Origin: Knoellia sinensis KCTC 19936
GTDB taxonomy: Bacteria; Actinomycetota; Actinomycetes; Actinomycetales; Dermatophilaceae
DNA length: 64,000 nucleotides
Direction of reading: 5' to 3'
NCBI RefSeq assembly: GCF_000768705.1
Contig: NZ_AVPJ01000004.1
Coordinates: forward strand, 1-64,000
Shown: in pieces, positions 17,833 through 27,303 of the stretch
Numbering within the stretch: position 1 is the first letter of the stretch
Layout: every line of letters begins with the position of its first letter
The notes under the pieces: generated by a model
What the model was told of the DNA's origin: nothing
Database searches by the model: none
The model's input: only the letters and a program-made list of their open reading frames with translations
Program-made: the position numbers and the translations under genes

Positions 17833-18777
17833 ATGGCTGCCAAGAGCGCTCCCTCGGGGGCCACGAAGGCTGGATCCGGCAAGACGTCGACGGCGAGGTC
17901 GTTGGCCAACAAGGCCGGCGCGGCCGTGCGGGCCGTGACCTCACGTGCCACGGGGACGAAGCCGAGCGCGAAGGTCGAGTCGACGACGAGCAAGAAGGCG
18001 GCGTCGTCCACGACGAAGTCCGCCAAGGCCGCTCCGGCGAAGAAGGCGCCTTCCTCCAAGGCTTCGGCGAAGACTGCGTCAGCAACGAAGGCGTCCGCCA
18101 AGAAGGCCCCGGCCAAGGCGACGAAGGCCGCTGCGACCAAGACTTCGGCCAAGAAGGCCCCGGCCAAGGCGACGAAGGCCGCTGCGACCAAGGCTCCGGC
18201 CAAGAAGACTCCGGCAAAGAAGACCCCGGCCAAGGCAGCCGTCACCCAGGCATCCGCAGCCAAGGCTCCCGCACAGAAGGCCGCGAAGGCCGCGCCCACC
18301 AAGGCGGCAGTGGCCAAGAAGGCCCCAGCCACGAAGGCGCCAGCCGCAAAGAAGGCCCCGGCCAAGAAGGCCACCACCAAGAAGGTCGCCCTCGTCGTCC
18401 GTGAGGACGAGTCACCGTGGACGGCCAAGGAGTTGCGGGCAGTGCGTGCCGAGATCGAGGCGAGCGTGGCTCAGCTGGAGGCCGAGCTGCGGCAGGCAGA
18501 GTCCGAGCTGTCGGACCTCCTGCGCGACTCAGGTGACGGTGCCGGAGACGACCAGGCCGACGCCGGAGCAAAGACCTACGAGCGTGAGCAGGAGATCGCT
18601 CTCGCCGACAACGCCCGCGAAATGCTGCACCAGAACCGGCACGCCCTCGAGCGTCTCGATGACGGGACCTACGGCGTCTGCGAGAACTGCGGCCAGCCGA
18701 TCGGCAAACTTCGCCTTCAGGCCGCACCTCGTGCGACCCTATGCATGCGATGCAAGACGAAACAGGAACGCCGCTGA
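17833..18777 (+). CDS. TraR/DksA-type zinc finger protein with histone H1-like Lys/Ala/Pro tail
   Basis: Two-part protein of 314 aa. Residues 1 to about 190 are low-complexity Lys/Ala/Pro/Thr with many KKAPAKA-like units, resembling histone H1 and the tails of mycobacterial HupB. Residues about 195-314 form a DksA/TraR unit: a predicted coiled coil, then the C4 zinc site C283-C286 and C304-C307 (CENC...CMRC). DksA proteins act through the RNA polymerase secondary channel; the basic tail should bind DNA or rRNA (inference). A 45-nt segment is repeated exactly at 18097 and 18148 (51-nt period). ATG 17833 is preferred over GTG 17821 because AGGACAGG precedes it. The 3' end overlaps lspA by about 37 nt. 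Confidence 0.85.
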   Translation: MAAKSAPSGATKAGSGKTSTARSLANKAGAAVRAVTSRATGTKPSAKVESTTSKKAASSTTKSAKAAPAKKAPSSKASAKTASATKASAKKAPAKATKAAATKTSAKKAPAKATKAAATKAPAKKTPAKKTPAKAAVTQASAAKAPAQKAAKAAPTKAAVAKKAPATKAPAAKKAPAKKATTKKVALVVREDESPWTAKELRAVRAEIEASVAQLEAELRQAESELSDLLRDSGDGAGDDQADAGAKTYEREQEIALADNAREMLHQNRHALERLDDGTYGVCENCGQPIGKLRLQAAPRATLCMRCKTKQERR

Positions 18778-19412
18778 CGCCCAGCGCCCAGTCCACTCAC
18801 GCACCGGCCCCGGATCAGGTCCAGGGCCGGTCGCGGCTGTTTGCCCTGCTGGTGGGGGTCGGTGTGCTCACCCTCGCCCTCGACCAGGGGACGAAGGTGT
18901 GGGCCCTGGCCTCACTCACACCGGGAGTGCCCCAGGACCTCGTCGGGTCCGCGCTGCGGCTCAATCTCATCCGCAACGCGGGTGCAGCCTTCTCGCTCGG
19001 GGACGGGGTGACCTGGCTGCTCACGCTGGTGGCCCTCGCGATCGTCATCTGGGTGGGGCGTGCGGCGCTTCGTGTCGGACACCGCGGGTGGGCGGTGACC
19101 CTCGGCATGCTCCTCGGGGGAGCGATCGGCAACCTCATCGACCGGATCTTCCGGGAGCCGGGCTTCGGCCGCGGCCACGTCGTCGACTTCATCGACTACT
19201 TCGGCCTGTTCATCGGCAACGTTGCCGACATCGCGATCGTCGTCGCGGCTGGTCTGGGCGCTGTCATGGCCCTGCGCGGCATACCTCTTGAGGGCGTGAC
19301 CCACGGTCGTCACGAAGTCGACCACACGGCCGCTGATGTCAACGGTTCGGACGACGAGGTCGGCCAGAACCCCGAACCCCGCCCGGAGGCCTCCGAGCGT
19401 GACGATGTCTGA
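18741..19412 (+). CDS. lspA: Lipoprotein signal peptidase LspA
   Basis: Membrane aspartic protease that removes signal peptides from diacylglyceryl-modified prolipoproteins. Four membrane segments are visible. Conserved motifs include [13 protein letters not shown] and the two catalytic aspartates in NLIDRIF (D134) and NVADIAI (D163), numbered from 18741. The C-terminus has an extra 40-residue hydrophilic acidic tail, common in actinobacteria. Two in-frame ATGs (18741, 18750) lie inside the upstream gene; neither has a Shine-Dalgarno sequence, so coupling is likely. The 3' end overlaps rluD by 8 nt. Confidence 0.94.
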   Translation: MHAMQDETGTPLTPSAQSTHAPAPDQVQGRSRLFALLVGVGVLTLALDQGTKVWALASLTPGVPQDLVGSALRLNLIRNAGAAFSLGDGVTWLLTLVALAIVIWVGRAALRVGHRGWAVTLGMLLGGAIGNLIDRIFREPGFGRGHVVDFIDYFGLFIGNVADIAIVVAAGLGAVMALRGIPLEGVTHGRHEVDHTAADVNGSDDEVGQNPEPRPEASERDDV

Positions 19413-20328
19413 CAGCCGCACCATGCTGGTGCCAGAGGGACTCCAGGGCGAGCGCGTCGACGCTGCCATCGCCCGACTCTTCGGGTTGTCGCGGACCCGT
19501 GCCGCCGATCTCGCCGCCGATGGTGGCGTGGCGGTCAATGGTTCGAGCGTGGGCAAATCGCATCGCGTCCATGGCGGCGACATGCTCGAGGTCACGCTGC
19601 CCAGTGCCGACCCGAGTCCGACCCTCGAGGTCATCGCGGAGCCGGTGCCGGGGATGGGCATCATCCACGACGACGATGACATCGTCGTGGTCGACAAACC
19701 AGTTGGTGTTGCGGCCCACCCCAGCGTCGGGTGGACCGGCCCCACCGTCCTCGGCGGGCTCGCTGCTGCGGGCTACCGGATCTCGACGAGCGGGGCCAGC
19801 GAGCGTCAGGGCATCGTCTCCCGTCTCGACGTCGGAACGTCCGGGCTCATGGTCGTGTGCAAGAGCGAGCGGGGCTACTCGCTGCTCAAGCGGGCCTTCA
19901 AGGAGCGGCGGGTCGACAAGACCTACCACACGCTCGTGCAGGGGCTTCCCGATCCACTTGTGGGCACGGTCGACGCCCCGATCGGTCGGCACCCCGGTCA
20001 CGACTACAAGTTCGCGGTGATGGAGTCGGGCAAGCACGCGGTGACGCACTACGAGCTGATCGAGGCGTTCCGTCACGCGAGCCTGCTCGAGATCCACCTC
20101 GAGACGGGTCGGACGCACCAGATTCGCGTCCACTTCTCGGCGCTGCGGCATCCGTGCGTCGGCGACCTCACCTATGGCGCCGACCCGACCCTGGCCAAGA
20201 AGCTGGGCCTCGAGCGGCAGTGGCTGCACGCCGTCGGCCTCGGCTTCGAGCACCCCGGATCGGGCGACTGGGTGACCTTCGAGAGCCAGTACCCCGAAGA
20301 CCTCCAGTCTGCGCTCGATCGGCTCTGA
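19405..20328 (+). CDS. rluD: RluD-family 23S rRNA pseudouridine synthase
   Basis: Pseudouridine synthase of the RluA/RluD family, next to lspA as in many actinobacteria. An S4 RNA-binding domain (about 10-70) precedes the catalytic domain. The catalytic Asp is D142 in [11 protein letters not shown], the actinobacterial version of HRLD, and GRTHQIRVH and GDLTYGAD follow. ATG 19405 overlaps the lspA stop and gives 307 aa; an earlier in-frame start within lspA is rejected. The exact rRNA target cannot be read from the sequence. Confidence 0.92.
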   Translation: MSDSRTMLVPEGLQGERVDAAIARLFGLSRTRAADLAADGGVAVNGSSVGKSHRVHGGDMLEVTLPSADPSPTLEVIAEPVPGMGIIHDDDDIVVVDKPVGVAAHPSVGWTGPTVLGGLAAAGYRISTSGASERQGIVSRLDVGTSGLMVVCKSERGYSLLKRAFKERRVDKTYHTLVQGLPDPLVGTVDAPIGRHPGHDYKFAVMESGKHAVTHYELIEAFRHASLLEIHLETGRTHQIRVHFSALRHPCVGDLTYGADPTLAKKLGLERQWLHAVGLGFEHPGSGDWVTFESQYPEDLQSALDRL

Positions 20329-20352
20329 CACAGGCTCTCGTATGCCGTGAGC

Positions 20353-20367
20353 GCCCGTCCCACGGGC
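20353..20367 (+). terminator. Possible terminator hairpin after rluD
   Basis: GCCCGT-CCC-ACGGGC, a 6-bp G/C stem with a 3-nt loop, 25 nt after the rluD stop and before the dnaE promoter. It is short and has no U-tract. Confidence 0.4.
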
Positions 20368-20417
20368 CTCTTCCGTCACAGCGTGGCGCGGCTTCCGAGG
20401 GTGTCGGCGGGTCGACC

Positions 20418-20423
20418 TAGGAT
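20418..20423 (+). promoter_or_regulatory. -10 box of dnaE (leaderless)
   Basis: TAGGAT ends 7 nt before the ATG at 20431. This favours that ATG over the one at 20422, which overlaps the -10 box itself. Confidence 0.5.
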
Positions 20424-20430
20424 GGTCGCG

Positions 20431-23400
20431 ATGTCGTCGCCAACCTCCTCCTCAGCCCCGGACCGCTCGGACAACTTCGTCCACCTGCACGTCCACACCG
20501 AGTACTCCATGCTCGACGGGGCCGCCCGGATCGGGGACCTGTTCAATCGGGCCGCCGAGCTCGGGATGCCCGCGGTGGCCATGACCGACCACGGCTACCT
20601 CTACGGTGCGCACGAGTTCTGGCGCAAGGCCCAGGGGACCGGCGTCAAACCCATCATCGGGCTCGAGGCCTACGTCACGCCGGGCACGCACCGCACCGAC
20701 AAGACGCGCGTCAAGTGGGGCGACGAGCGCACCCGTCCCGGCGACGATGTGTCCGGTTCCGGCGCCTACACGCACATGACGTTGCTGGCCAAGAACAACA
20801 ACGGTCTGCGCAACCTGTTCCAGATGGACAGCCAGGCCTCGCTCGACCAGGTCTATGCGAAGTGGCCGCGTCTCGATCGTGAGTTGATCGACCAACACAA
20901 CCAGGGACTCATCGCGACCACGGGCTGCCCGTCGAGCGAGATCCAGACGCGGCTGCGGCTTGGCCAGTACGACCTGGCCAAGCAGGCCGCCAGCGACTAC
21001 CGCGACATCTTCGGTGCAGAGAACTACTTCTGCGAGGTCATGGACCACCAGAACGAGATCGAGCGGCGCACGATCAAGGACCTTCTGCGGCTGGCCAAGG
21101 AGCTCGACCTCCCGCTGCTCGCGACGAACGACAGCCACTACACCTACCCCGAGGACTCCCAGGCGCACGGCGCCCTGCTGTGCGTCCAGTCCGGGTCGAC
21201 GCTGATGGACCCGAACCGCTTCAAGTTCGACGGTGACGGCTACTACCTCAAGTCGGCCGCCGAGATGCGCCACATCTGGCGGGAGTACCCCGAAGCCTGC
21301 GACAACACCCTCCTCGTGGCGGAGATGTGCGAGGTCTCCTTCACCGAGGGTGAAGGCCGCTACATGCCCAGGTTCGAGTGCCCCCCCGGCGAGAACGAGG
21401 CGTCGTGGTTCATCAAGGAAGTCCAGAGCGGACTCAGCGAGCGGTTCCCGGACGGCATACCGGAGTACGCGCAGAAGCAGGCCGACTACGAGATCGAGGT
21501 CATCTCCTCCAAGGGTTACGCCGGCTACTTCCTGGTCGTTGCGGACTTCATCACCTGGGCCAAGAAGAACGGCATCCGGGTCGGGCCGGGTCGTGGTTCA
21601 GGTGCCGGGTCCATGTGCGCCTACGCCATGAAGATCACCGACCTCGACCCCATCCCTCACGGGCTGATCTTCGAGCGGTTCCTCAACCCCGAACGCATGT
21701 CGATGCCCGACTTCGACATCGACTTCGACGAGCGCCGGCGCGGCGAGGTCATCCGCTACGTGACCGAGAAGTACGGCTCGGAGCGGGTCGCCCAGATCGT
21801 CACCTACGGCACCATCAAGGCCAAGCAGGCCGTCAAGGACTCGGCCCGGGTGATGGGGCACCCCTTCAACGTCGGTGAGCAACTCACCAAGGCCATGCCC
21901 CCGGACGTCATGGGCAAGGGCGTGCCCCTTTCGGGGATCTACGACCCGGAGCATGCGCGCTACGGCGAGGGCAAGGAGTTCCGCGAGCTCGTCGAGACCG
22001 AGCCGCACTTCAAGGAGATCGTCGAGACGGCCAAGGGCCTCGAGGGCCTGAAGCGTCAGTGGGGCGTCCACGCTGCCGGCGTCATCATGTCGAGCGAGCC
22101 GCTCATCGACGTCATCCCGATCATGAAGCGCCTGCAGGACGGCCAGGTCCTCACGCAGTTCGACTACCCGACGTGCGAGACGCTCGGGCTGGTCAAGATG
22201 GACTTCCTCGGCCTGCGCAACCTGACGATCCTCGACGACGCCATCGAGAACGTGAAGGCCAACCGGGGAGAGGACCTCGACCTCGACGCCCTGTCCAAGG
22301 ACATGACGGACAAGGCGACCTACGACCTCCTTGCCCGCGGCGACACCCTCGGCGTCTTCCAGCTCGACGGTGGCGGCATGCGCACCCTCCTCAAGCTGAT
22401 GCAACCCGACAACTTCGAGGACATCTCGGCGGCCCTTGCGCTCTATCGCCCGGGGCCGATGGGTGTGAACGCCCACACCAACTTCGCACTGCGCAAGAAC
22501 GGCAAGCAGGAGCTCATCCCGCTCGACCCACAGCTCAAGGGCAAGCTCCAGCCCGAGATGGAGACGGCGCTCGAGCCCATCCTGGGGACGACCTACGGCC
22601 TGGTGATCTACCAGGAGCAGGTCATGGAGATCGCGCAGAAGCTCGCGGGCTACACCCTGGGCAACGCCGACCTACTCCGCCGCGCCATGGGCAAGAAGAA
22701 GAAGGAAGTCCTCGACGCCGAGTACGTCCCCTTCTCCGAGGGCATGAAGGCCAACGGCTTCAACGAGGCTTCGATCGCGGCCCTCTGGGGCGTTCTCGTC
22801 CCGTTCTCGGACTACGCGTTCAACAAGGCCCACACCGCGGCCTACGGGCTGGTTTCGTACTGGACGGCGTACCTCAAGGCGAACTACCCGGCCGAATACA
22901 TGGCCGGGCTCCTCACGAGTGTCGGTGACGACAAGGACAAGTCGGCGCTCTATCTCGGCGAGTGCCGGCGCATGGGCATCAAGGTGCTCCCGCCCGACGT
23001 CAACGACTCGGTCGCCCGCTTCGCCGCCGTGGGGACCGACATCCGCTTCGGGATGGCCGCGATCCGCAACGTCGGCCACAACGTCGTCGAGGCGATCATC
23101 CAGGCGCGCGAGGAGAAGGGCGCCTTCACCTCCTTCCGGGACTTCCTCTCGAAGTGCCCCGCGGTCGTCTGCAACAAGCGCACCATCGAGTCCCTCATCA
23201 AGGGTGGTGCGTTCGACGGTCTGGGGGAGTCACGAGCCGGGCTCCTGCGTATCCACGAGGAGTACGTCGACGCGTTCGTGTCCATCAAGCGCCAGGAAGC
23301 CATCGGTCAGGACTCGCTGTTCGGCGCCTTCGGCGACGACGGCAGCGGCGACGGCGGGGGCGACGCCATGATGGGCCTGACCGCGGTGCCGTCGGTCGAG

Positions 23401-24042
23401 TGGGACAAGTCGACGCTGCTGACCTTCGAGCGGGAGATGTTGGGGCTCTATGTCTCAGACCACCCGTTGTTCGGCGTCGAACACGTGCTCCAGCAACACG
23501 CCGACACGGCCATCGCCGCCCTGAGCGCCGAGGACGGCAAGCCCGAGGGGTCCATGGTCACCGTGGCAGGGCTCATCACCGGGCTGCAGATCAAACGGAC
23601 CAAGAAGGGTGACCTCTGGGCGATCGCCACGGTCGAGGACCTCGAGGGCGCGATCGAGTGCCTGTTCTTCCCGAGCTCCTACCTGACGGTGTCGACCATG
23701 CTCTCCCAGGACGTCGTCGCCGTCGTCCGCGGCAAGGTCAACCGCCGTGACGACTCGGTGTCGATCTATGCCCAGGAGCTGACCCTTCCCGAACTCACCG
23801 AGGGCCCCCGCGGGCCGGTGATCGTCACGCTCGACACGTTGCGTGCGACAACTGGGCGGATGGAGGAACTCAAGGGCGTCCTCGCCAACCACCCGGGCAC
23901 CACCGAGGTGCACCTCAAGCTCACCAAGCCGGGGCGCACGACGCTCATCAAGCTCGACGACGCTCTGAGGGTCAACGCGACCGAGTCGCTCTACGGTGAC
24001 CTCAAGGTGCTTCTGGGCCCGAGGTGCCTCACCGGTGGCTGA
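20431..24042 (+). CDS. dnaE: DNA polymerase III alpha subunit DnaE1
   Basis: Replicative polymerase catalytic subunit, 1203 aa. The N-terminal PHP domain starts with HLHVHTEYSMLDG (H18, H20, H22); in actinobacteria this domain often provides proofreading. The C-family polymerase core has the catalytic aspartates in PDFDIDFDE (D427, D429, D431). The clamp-binding motif QDSLFG lies at about 960-965 and separates this from the error-prone DnaE2. A C-terminal OB-fold (VTVAGLITGL onward) and tail domain complete it. ATG 20431 is chosen from the -10 box at 20418. No intein is present. Confidence 0.97.
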   Translation: MSSPTSSSAPDRSDNFVHLHVHTEYSMLDGAARIGDLFNRAAELGMPAVAMTDHGYLYGAHEFWRKAQGTGVKPIIGLEAYVTPGTHRTDKTRVKWGDERTRPGDDVSGSGAYTHMTLLAKNNNGLRNLFQMDSQASLDQVYAKWPRLDRELIDQHNQGLIATTGCPSSEIQTRLRLGQYDLAKQAASDYRDIFGAENYFCEVMDHQNEIERRTIKDLLRLAKELDLPLLATNDSHYTYPEDSQAHGALLCVQSGSTLMDPNRFKFDGDGYYLKSAAEMRHIWREYPEACDNTLLVAEMCEVSFTEGEGRYMPRFECPPGENEASWFIKEVQSGLSERFPDGIPEYAQKQADYEIEVISSKGYAGYFLVVADFITWAKKNGIRVGPGRGSGAGSMCAYAMKITDLDPIPHGLIFERFLNPERMSMPDFDIDFDERRRGEVIRYVTEKYGSERVAQIVTYGTIKAKQAVKDSARVMGHPFNVGEQLTKAMPPDVMGKGVPLSGIYDPEHARYGEGKEFRELVETEPHFKEIVETAKGLEGLKRQWGVHAAGVIMSSEPLIDVIPIMKRLQDGQVLTQFDYPTCETLGLVKMDFLGLRNLTILDDAIENVKANRGEDLDLDALSKDMTDKATYDLLARGDTLGVFQLDGGGMRTLLKLMQPDNFEDISAALALYRPGPMGVNAHTNFALRKNGKQELIPLDPQLKGKLQPEMETALEPILGTTYGLVIYQEQVMEIAQKLAGYTLGNADLLRRAMGKKKKEVLDAEYVPFSEGMKANGFNEASIAALWGVLVPFSDYAFNKAHTAAYGLVSYWTAYLKANYPAEYMAGLLTSVGDDKDKSALYLGECRRMGIKVLPPDVNDSVARFAAVGTDIRFGMAAIRNVGHNVVEAIIQAREEKGAFTSFRDFLSKCPAVVCNKRTIESLIKGGAFDGLGESRAGLLRIHEEYVDAFVSIKRQEAIGQDSLFGAFGDDGSGDGGGDAMMGLTAVPSVEWDKSTLLTFEREMLGLYVSDHPLFGVEHVLQQHADTAIAALSAEDGKPEGSMVTVAGLITGLQIKRTKKGDLWAIATVEDLEGAIECLFFPSSYLTVSTMLSQDVVAVVRGKVNRRDDSVSIYAQELTLPELTEGPRGPVIVTLDTLRATTGRMEELKGVLANHPGTTEVHLKLTKPGRTTLIKLDDALRVNATESLYGDLKVLLGPRCLTGG

Positions 24043-26248
24043 GCCGACCATGACGCCGATCCCCAGCCCACCGATCGCCGCGACCCGTGAGCACATCAGA
24101 GAGCACCACGGCGACCGGGTCACGGACCCGTATGAGTGGCTGCGCGACGGTGAGGACCCGGCGGTTCGCGCCTACCTCGACGACGAGAATGCCTATGCGG
24201 ACTCGCGCACAGCGCATCTGAAACCGTTGCGGGACAGCATTTTTGGCGAGATCAAGCAACGCGTGCTCGAGACCGACCTGTCGGTGCCGGTTCGGTCCGG
24301 TCCGTGGTGGTACTACTCCCGCACGGTCGAGGGCCAGCAGTACGCCATCCACGCCAGGGTGCCCGTGACCGATCCTGCATCCCGGCCCGTCGTCGCAGCG
24401 GATGCGGCACCGGAGGGCGAGCAGGTCATCGTCGATGGCAATGCCGAAGCCGGGGATTCGGAGTTCTTCTCGATCGGTGCCCTCGCCGTGAGTCCCGACC
24501 ACACGCGTCTGGCGCTGGCGACCGACGTCACCGGCGACGAGCGCTTCGACCTGGTGGTCAGGGACCTTGAATCCGGCGAGACGCTCGACGACGGCATCAA
24601 GGGCATCGGCTACGGCGTCGAGTTCTCCTACGACGGCCGCACGCTGTTCTACACCCGGCTCGACGACGCATGGCGGCCACACCAGCTGTGGAGGCACGTG
24701 GTCGGTGCCGACCCCAGCGACGACGTGCTCGTCCACGAGGAAGCCGACGAGCGCTTCTGGATGGGCATCGGGACGAGTCGCGACGACCGGTGGATCATCC
24801 ACGCCCTCGGGTCCAAGACGACGTCCGAAGTCCGCCTGCTCGATGCGACGACTCCCACCCAAGACTTCCGGGTCGTCGCGCCGCGTCGTGATGGGGTCGA
24901 GTACGACGTCGAGCCAGCGGGGGACCGGTTGCTCATCGTCCACAACACCGACAACCCGGACTCCGACCTCGCGTGGGCCCCGCTCGGCGCCACGAGCCAC
25001 GAGGAATGGGTGCCCCTCCTTGCTGCCGGCGAGGGCGAGCGCTTCCTGGGGATCGATGCCTTCGACGACGTGGCAGTCCTGTCGTTGCGACGCGAGGGAC
25101 TCACCGCGCTGTCACTGCTTGCCGCGGATCCGACACATGAATCCGGTTATGCCGCACCGGTTCCGGTGAGCTTCGACGAGCCCATCTACTCCGTCGGGCT
25201 GGGCGACAACCCAGAGCGGGCTCAGTCGTCGCTTCAGGTGGTCTACGAATCCTTCGTGACCCCACGCACCGTGCTGGACCTCGACATCGCTACGGGCGAG
25301 CGCACGATCCTCAAGCAGCAACCCGTCCTCGGTGGCGTGGATCTGAACGACTATGTCCAGCGACGCGAGTGGGCGACAGCCTCCGATGGCACGCAGGTGC
25401 CCATCTCGATCGTGCACCGGAGCGGTCTCGAACCGGACGGATCGCACCCGGGTCTCCTCACGGCATACGGCGCCTATGAGCATTCGAGCGATCCCTACTT
25501 CTCGGTCGCGCGGCTCTCGCTCCTGGATCGCGGTGTCATCCATGCGACGGCTCATGTGCGTGGCGGCGGCGAGATGGGTCGGCACTGGTACGACAACGGC
25601 AAGTTGCTCGCCAAGCCCCACACCTTCAGCGACACGGTGGCTTGCGCAGACCGCCTTGTCCAGCTCGGCTGGGTTGCTCCAGACCGACTGGGACTCGAAG
25701 GTGGTTCTGCCGGCGGCCTCCTCGTCGGGGCGGTCGTCAACCTCGCGCCCGATCGATTCCGGGTCGCGCACGCTTCCGTGCCCTTCGTCGATGCACTGAC
25801 GACGATCCTGCGCCCCGACCTCCCCCTGACCGTGGGGGAATGGGAGGAATGGGGGAACCCGCTCGAGGACCCTGAGGTCTACGCGGTGATGAAGGGCTAC
25901 ACGCCCTACGAGAACGTTGCGGCACAGGGCTACCCGGCGATCCTGGCGACGACAAGCCTCAACGACACCCGGGTCTTCTTCACCGAGGCGGCCAAGTGGG
26001 TGGCCCGGCTGCGTGCGACCGTGACCAATGACCAGGCGTCGCGTCCGATCCTCCTGAGGACCGAGATGTCGGCGGGGCACGGTGGGCGTAGCGGTCGCTA
26101 CGCAGCATGGGAGCAGATCGCGTGGGAGTGGGCCTTCGTCCTCGACCAACTGGGTGCGACCTCACGGTTGCCGACGAGGTCAGGCCTCCGGGGAGTGGAC
26201 GACCACGAGCGGGCACGCGGTGCGGCCGAGGAGCCGTCCGGAGACTGA
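24035..26248 (+). CDS. ptrB: Oligopeptidase B (S9A prolyl oligopeptidase family)
   Basis: Cytosolic serine peptidase that cleaves short peptides after basic residues. An N-terminal segment (DPYEWLRD) and beta-propeller precede the alpha/beta-hydrolase domain. The nucleophile is S558 in GGSAGGLL and the catalytic His is near H682 in GHGGRSGR, both in the oligopeptidase B form; the Asp should lie between. The start is GTG 24035, with GAGGTG upstream and an 8-nt overlap with dnaE; ATG 24050 is the alternative. About 30 extra C-terminal residues overlap the end of the convergent usp gene by 69 nt. Prolyl endopeptidase is a less likely name. Confidence 0.88.
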   Translation: MAEPTMTPIPSPPIAATREHIREHHGDRVTDPYEWLRDGEDPAVRAYLDDENAYADSRTAHLKPLRDSIFGEIKQRVLETDLSVPVRSGPWWYYSRTVEGQQYAIHARVPVTDPASRPVVAADAAPEGEQVIVDGNAEAGDSEFFSIGALAVSPDHTRLALATDVTGDERFDLVVRDLESGETLDDGIKGIGYGVEFSYDGRTLFYTRLDDAWRPHQLWRHVVGADPSDDVLVHEEADERFWMGIGTSRDDRWIIHALGSKTTSEVRLLDATTPTQDFRVVAPRRDGVEYDVEPAGDRLLIVHNTDNPDSDLAWAPLGATSHEEWVPLLAAGEGERFLGIDAFDDVAVLSLRREGLTALSLLAADPTHESGYAAPVPVSFDEPIYSVGLGDNPERAQSSLQVVYESFVTPRTVLDLDIATGERTILKQQPVLGGVDLNDYVQRREWATASDGTQVPISIVHRSGLEPDGSHPGLLTAYGAYEHSSDPYFSVARLSLLDRGVIHATAHVRGGGEMGRHWYDNGKLLAKPHTFSDTVACADRLVQLGWVAPDRLGLEGGSAGGLLVGAVVNLAPDRFRVAHASVPFVDALTTILRPDLPLTVGEWEEWGNPLEDPEVYAVMKGYTPYENVAAQGYPAILATTSLNDTRVFFTEAAKWVARLRATVTNDQASRPILLRTEMSAGHGGRSGRYAAWEQIAWEWAFVLDQLGATSRLPTRSGLRGVDDHERARGAAEEPSGD

Positions 26249-27067
26249 TCCCAGGTGCAGGCCGGGGAAGCCGCCGGTGCCGCGGGCGCCGACCACGACG
26301 AGGTCAGCGGTGTCGGCTGCCTGGGTCAGGGCGGCGATGGGGGAGTCGCGCACGACGTCATGCCTCACCTTGACGGCCGGATGGGATGCGCTGCTCGCGG
26401 CGATCTCCTGGGTCACCTTGCGCTCCAGTTCGCTCTCGTATGCCGGCCAGCTCGAGTCGGTCTGGAGGGTCGGGTCCTCGAGACCCCTGGCTTCCCACGC
26501 GTGCACGACGACCAGTTCGGAGTCGGTGGCGGCTGCGTGGTCGAACGCGGTGTGGAGGGCGGCACGCGATGACGGTGAGCCGTCGACTCCGACGACGACC
26601 CGGCGGTGGCTTCCCTCGGTGTGGCCTTCGTGCCCGACGATGACGACGGGACAGGTGGCGTGGGCAGCGACCTGCTGTGCGACGGCGCCGATCGTGGCCC
26701 GGCTGAGCAGCCCGTGCCCGACCGCGCCGAGAACGACCATGGTGGCGTCGTGCGAGGCGTTCACCAAGGAGCGTGAGGCAAATCCCGGCGGGAGCGAGGT
26801 GGTCACCCTGAGGGTGGAGTCGATGGCGTGGGCCCTGGCGGTGGCGGTCTCAAGGAGGCGTCGCCCCTCTTCGAGGATGGAACTCTGGTCCGTGGTGCCG
26901 AAGCCGACCATGGGAATGTCGGGGGCGAACGCGTGGATGATGTGCAGCGGCACGTTGTCGGCCGAGGCTCGCTCAGCCGCCCAAGCGAGTGCTGCCCACC
27001 CATGGGCGGAACCGTCGACACCCACCACGAGGCGTCGCGTCGGGGTGGGGGAAGTGATGCCGCTCAT
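26180..27067 (-). CDS. Universal stress protein with two Usp domains
   Basis: Tandem UspA protein of 295 aa, a family tied to dormancy, hypoxia and stress in actinobacteria. Each half begins with a VVVGVDGS strand (about residues 13 and 155). The second half has a full ATP-binding motif, GARGTGG-x-GSVS, while the first reads GAVGHG ending in GAV, so its nucleotide binding may be weaker. The ATG at 27067 has GGAGG 5 nt upstream; a longer in-frame start is rejected. The 3' end overlaps ptrB by 69 nt on the opposite strand. Confidence 0.9.
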   Translation of the reverse strand: MSGITSPTPTRRLVVGVDGSAHGWAALAWAAERASADNVPLHIIHAFAPDIPMVGFGTTDQSSILEEGRRLLETATARAHAIDSTLRVTTSLPPGFASRSLVNASHDATMVVLGAVGHGLLSRATIGAVAQQVAAHATCPVVIVGHEGHTEGSHRRVVVGVDGSPSSRAALHTAFDHAAATDSELVVVHAWEARGLEDPTLQTDSSWPAYESELERKVTQEIAASSASHPAVKVRHDVVRDSPIAALTQAADTADLVVVGARGTGGFPGLHLGSVSGRLLGRTACPLVVVHSPEA

Positions 27068-27136
27068 GATGCCTCCAGACGATGGTGATCTGGCGGCGGG
27101 AACCCTGTGGGTTCGGGACCTCGGGGCCCCGTCGTC

Positions 27137-27158
27137 ACGGAGCCTGCTGCGGCTCCGT
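27137..27158 (-). promoter_or_regulatory. Inverted repeat upstream of usp
   Basis: ACGGAGCC-TGCTGC-GGCTCCGT, a perfect 8-bp stem, 70 nt upstream of the usp ATG. On the usp strand it would lie in the leader if transcription starts near a CATAGT box at about 27165. It may be an attenuator or operator. No gene on the + strand ends here. Confidence 0.4.
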
Positions 27159-27246
27159 CCTTCCACTATGGACCCGATCACTGGGTGTCGTCTGGGAGAC
27201 GCGCGGGTCCACGTGGGCAAGTGGGCCAATTCAGTGTGACACTTCA

Positions 27247-27261
27247 TTCATCTCGGATGAA
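27247..27261 (+). promoter_or_regulatory. Candidate operator upstream of satD
   Basis: Dyad TTCAT-CTCGG-ATGAA just upstream of the -35 region, within an A/T-rich island (27230-27303) that stands out from its surroundings. A second AATGAAG half-site lies at 27284-27290. The downstream gene has a C-terminal helix-turn-helix, so autoregulation is possible (inference). Confidence 0.45.
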
Positions 27262-27266
27262 GCACA

Positions 27267-27297
27267 TTGCTTATCTGAGTCAGAATGAAGGTATGAT
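27267..27297 (+). promoter_or_regulatory. satD promoter (leaderless)
   Basis: TTGCTT (27267-27272), 19-nt spacer, TATGAT (27292-27297), then 6 nt to the ATG at 27304. The -10 is the closest match to consensus in the window. The transcript should begin at about the start codon. Confidence 0.6.
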
Positions 27298-27303
27298 CTG
27301 TAT

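Noticed and set aside
20431-24042. Intein or DnaE2-type polymerase
   Set aside because: The protein is of normal length with no splice-junction motifs, and it has the QDSLFG clamp-binding motif of DnaE1.
27068-27240. DosR/DevR-type hypoxia box upstream of the usp gene
   Set aside because: The only similar stretch (GGGTCCATAGTGG on the usp strand) matches one half of the GGGACTTTAGTCCC palindrome poorly, and the second half is missing.
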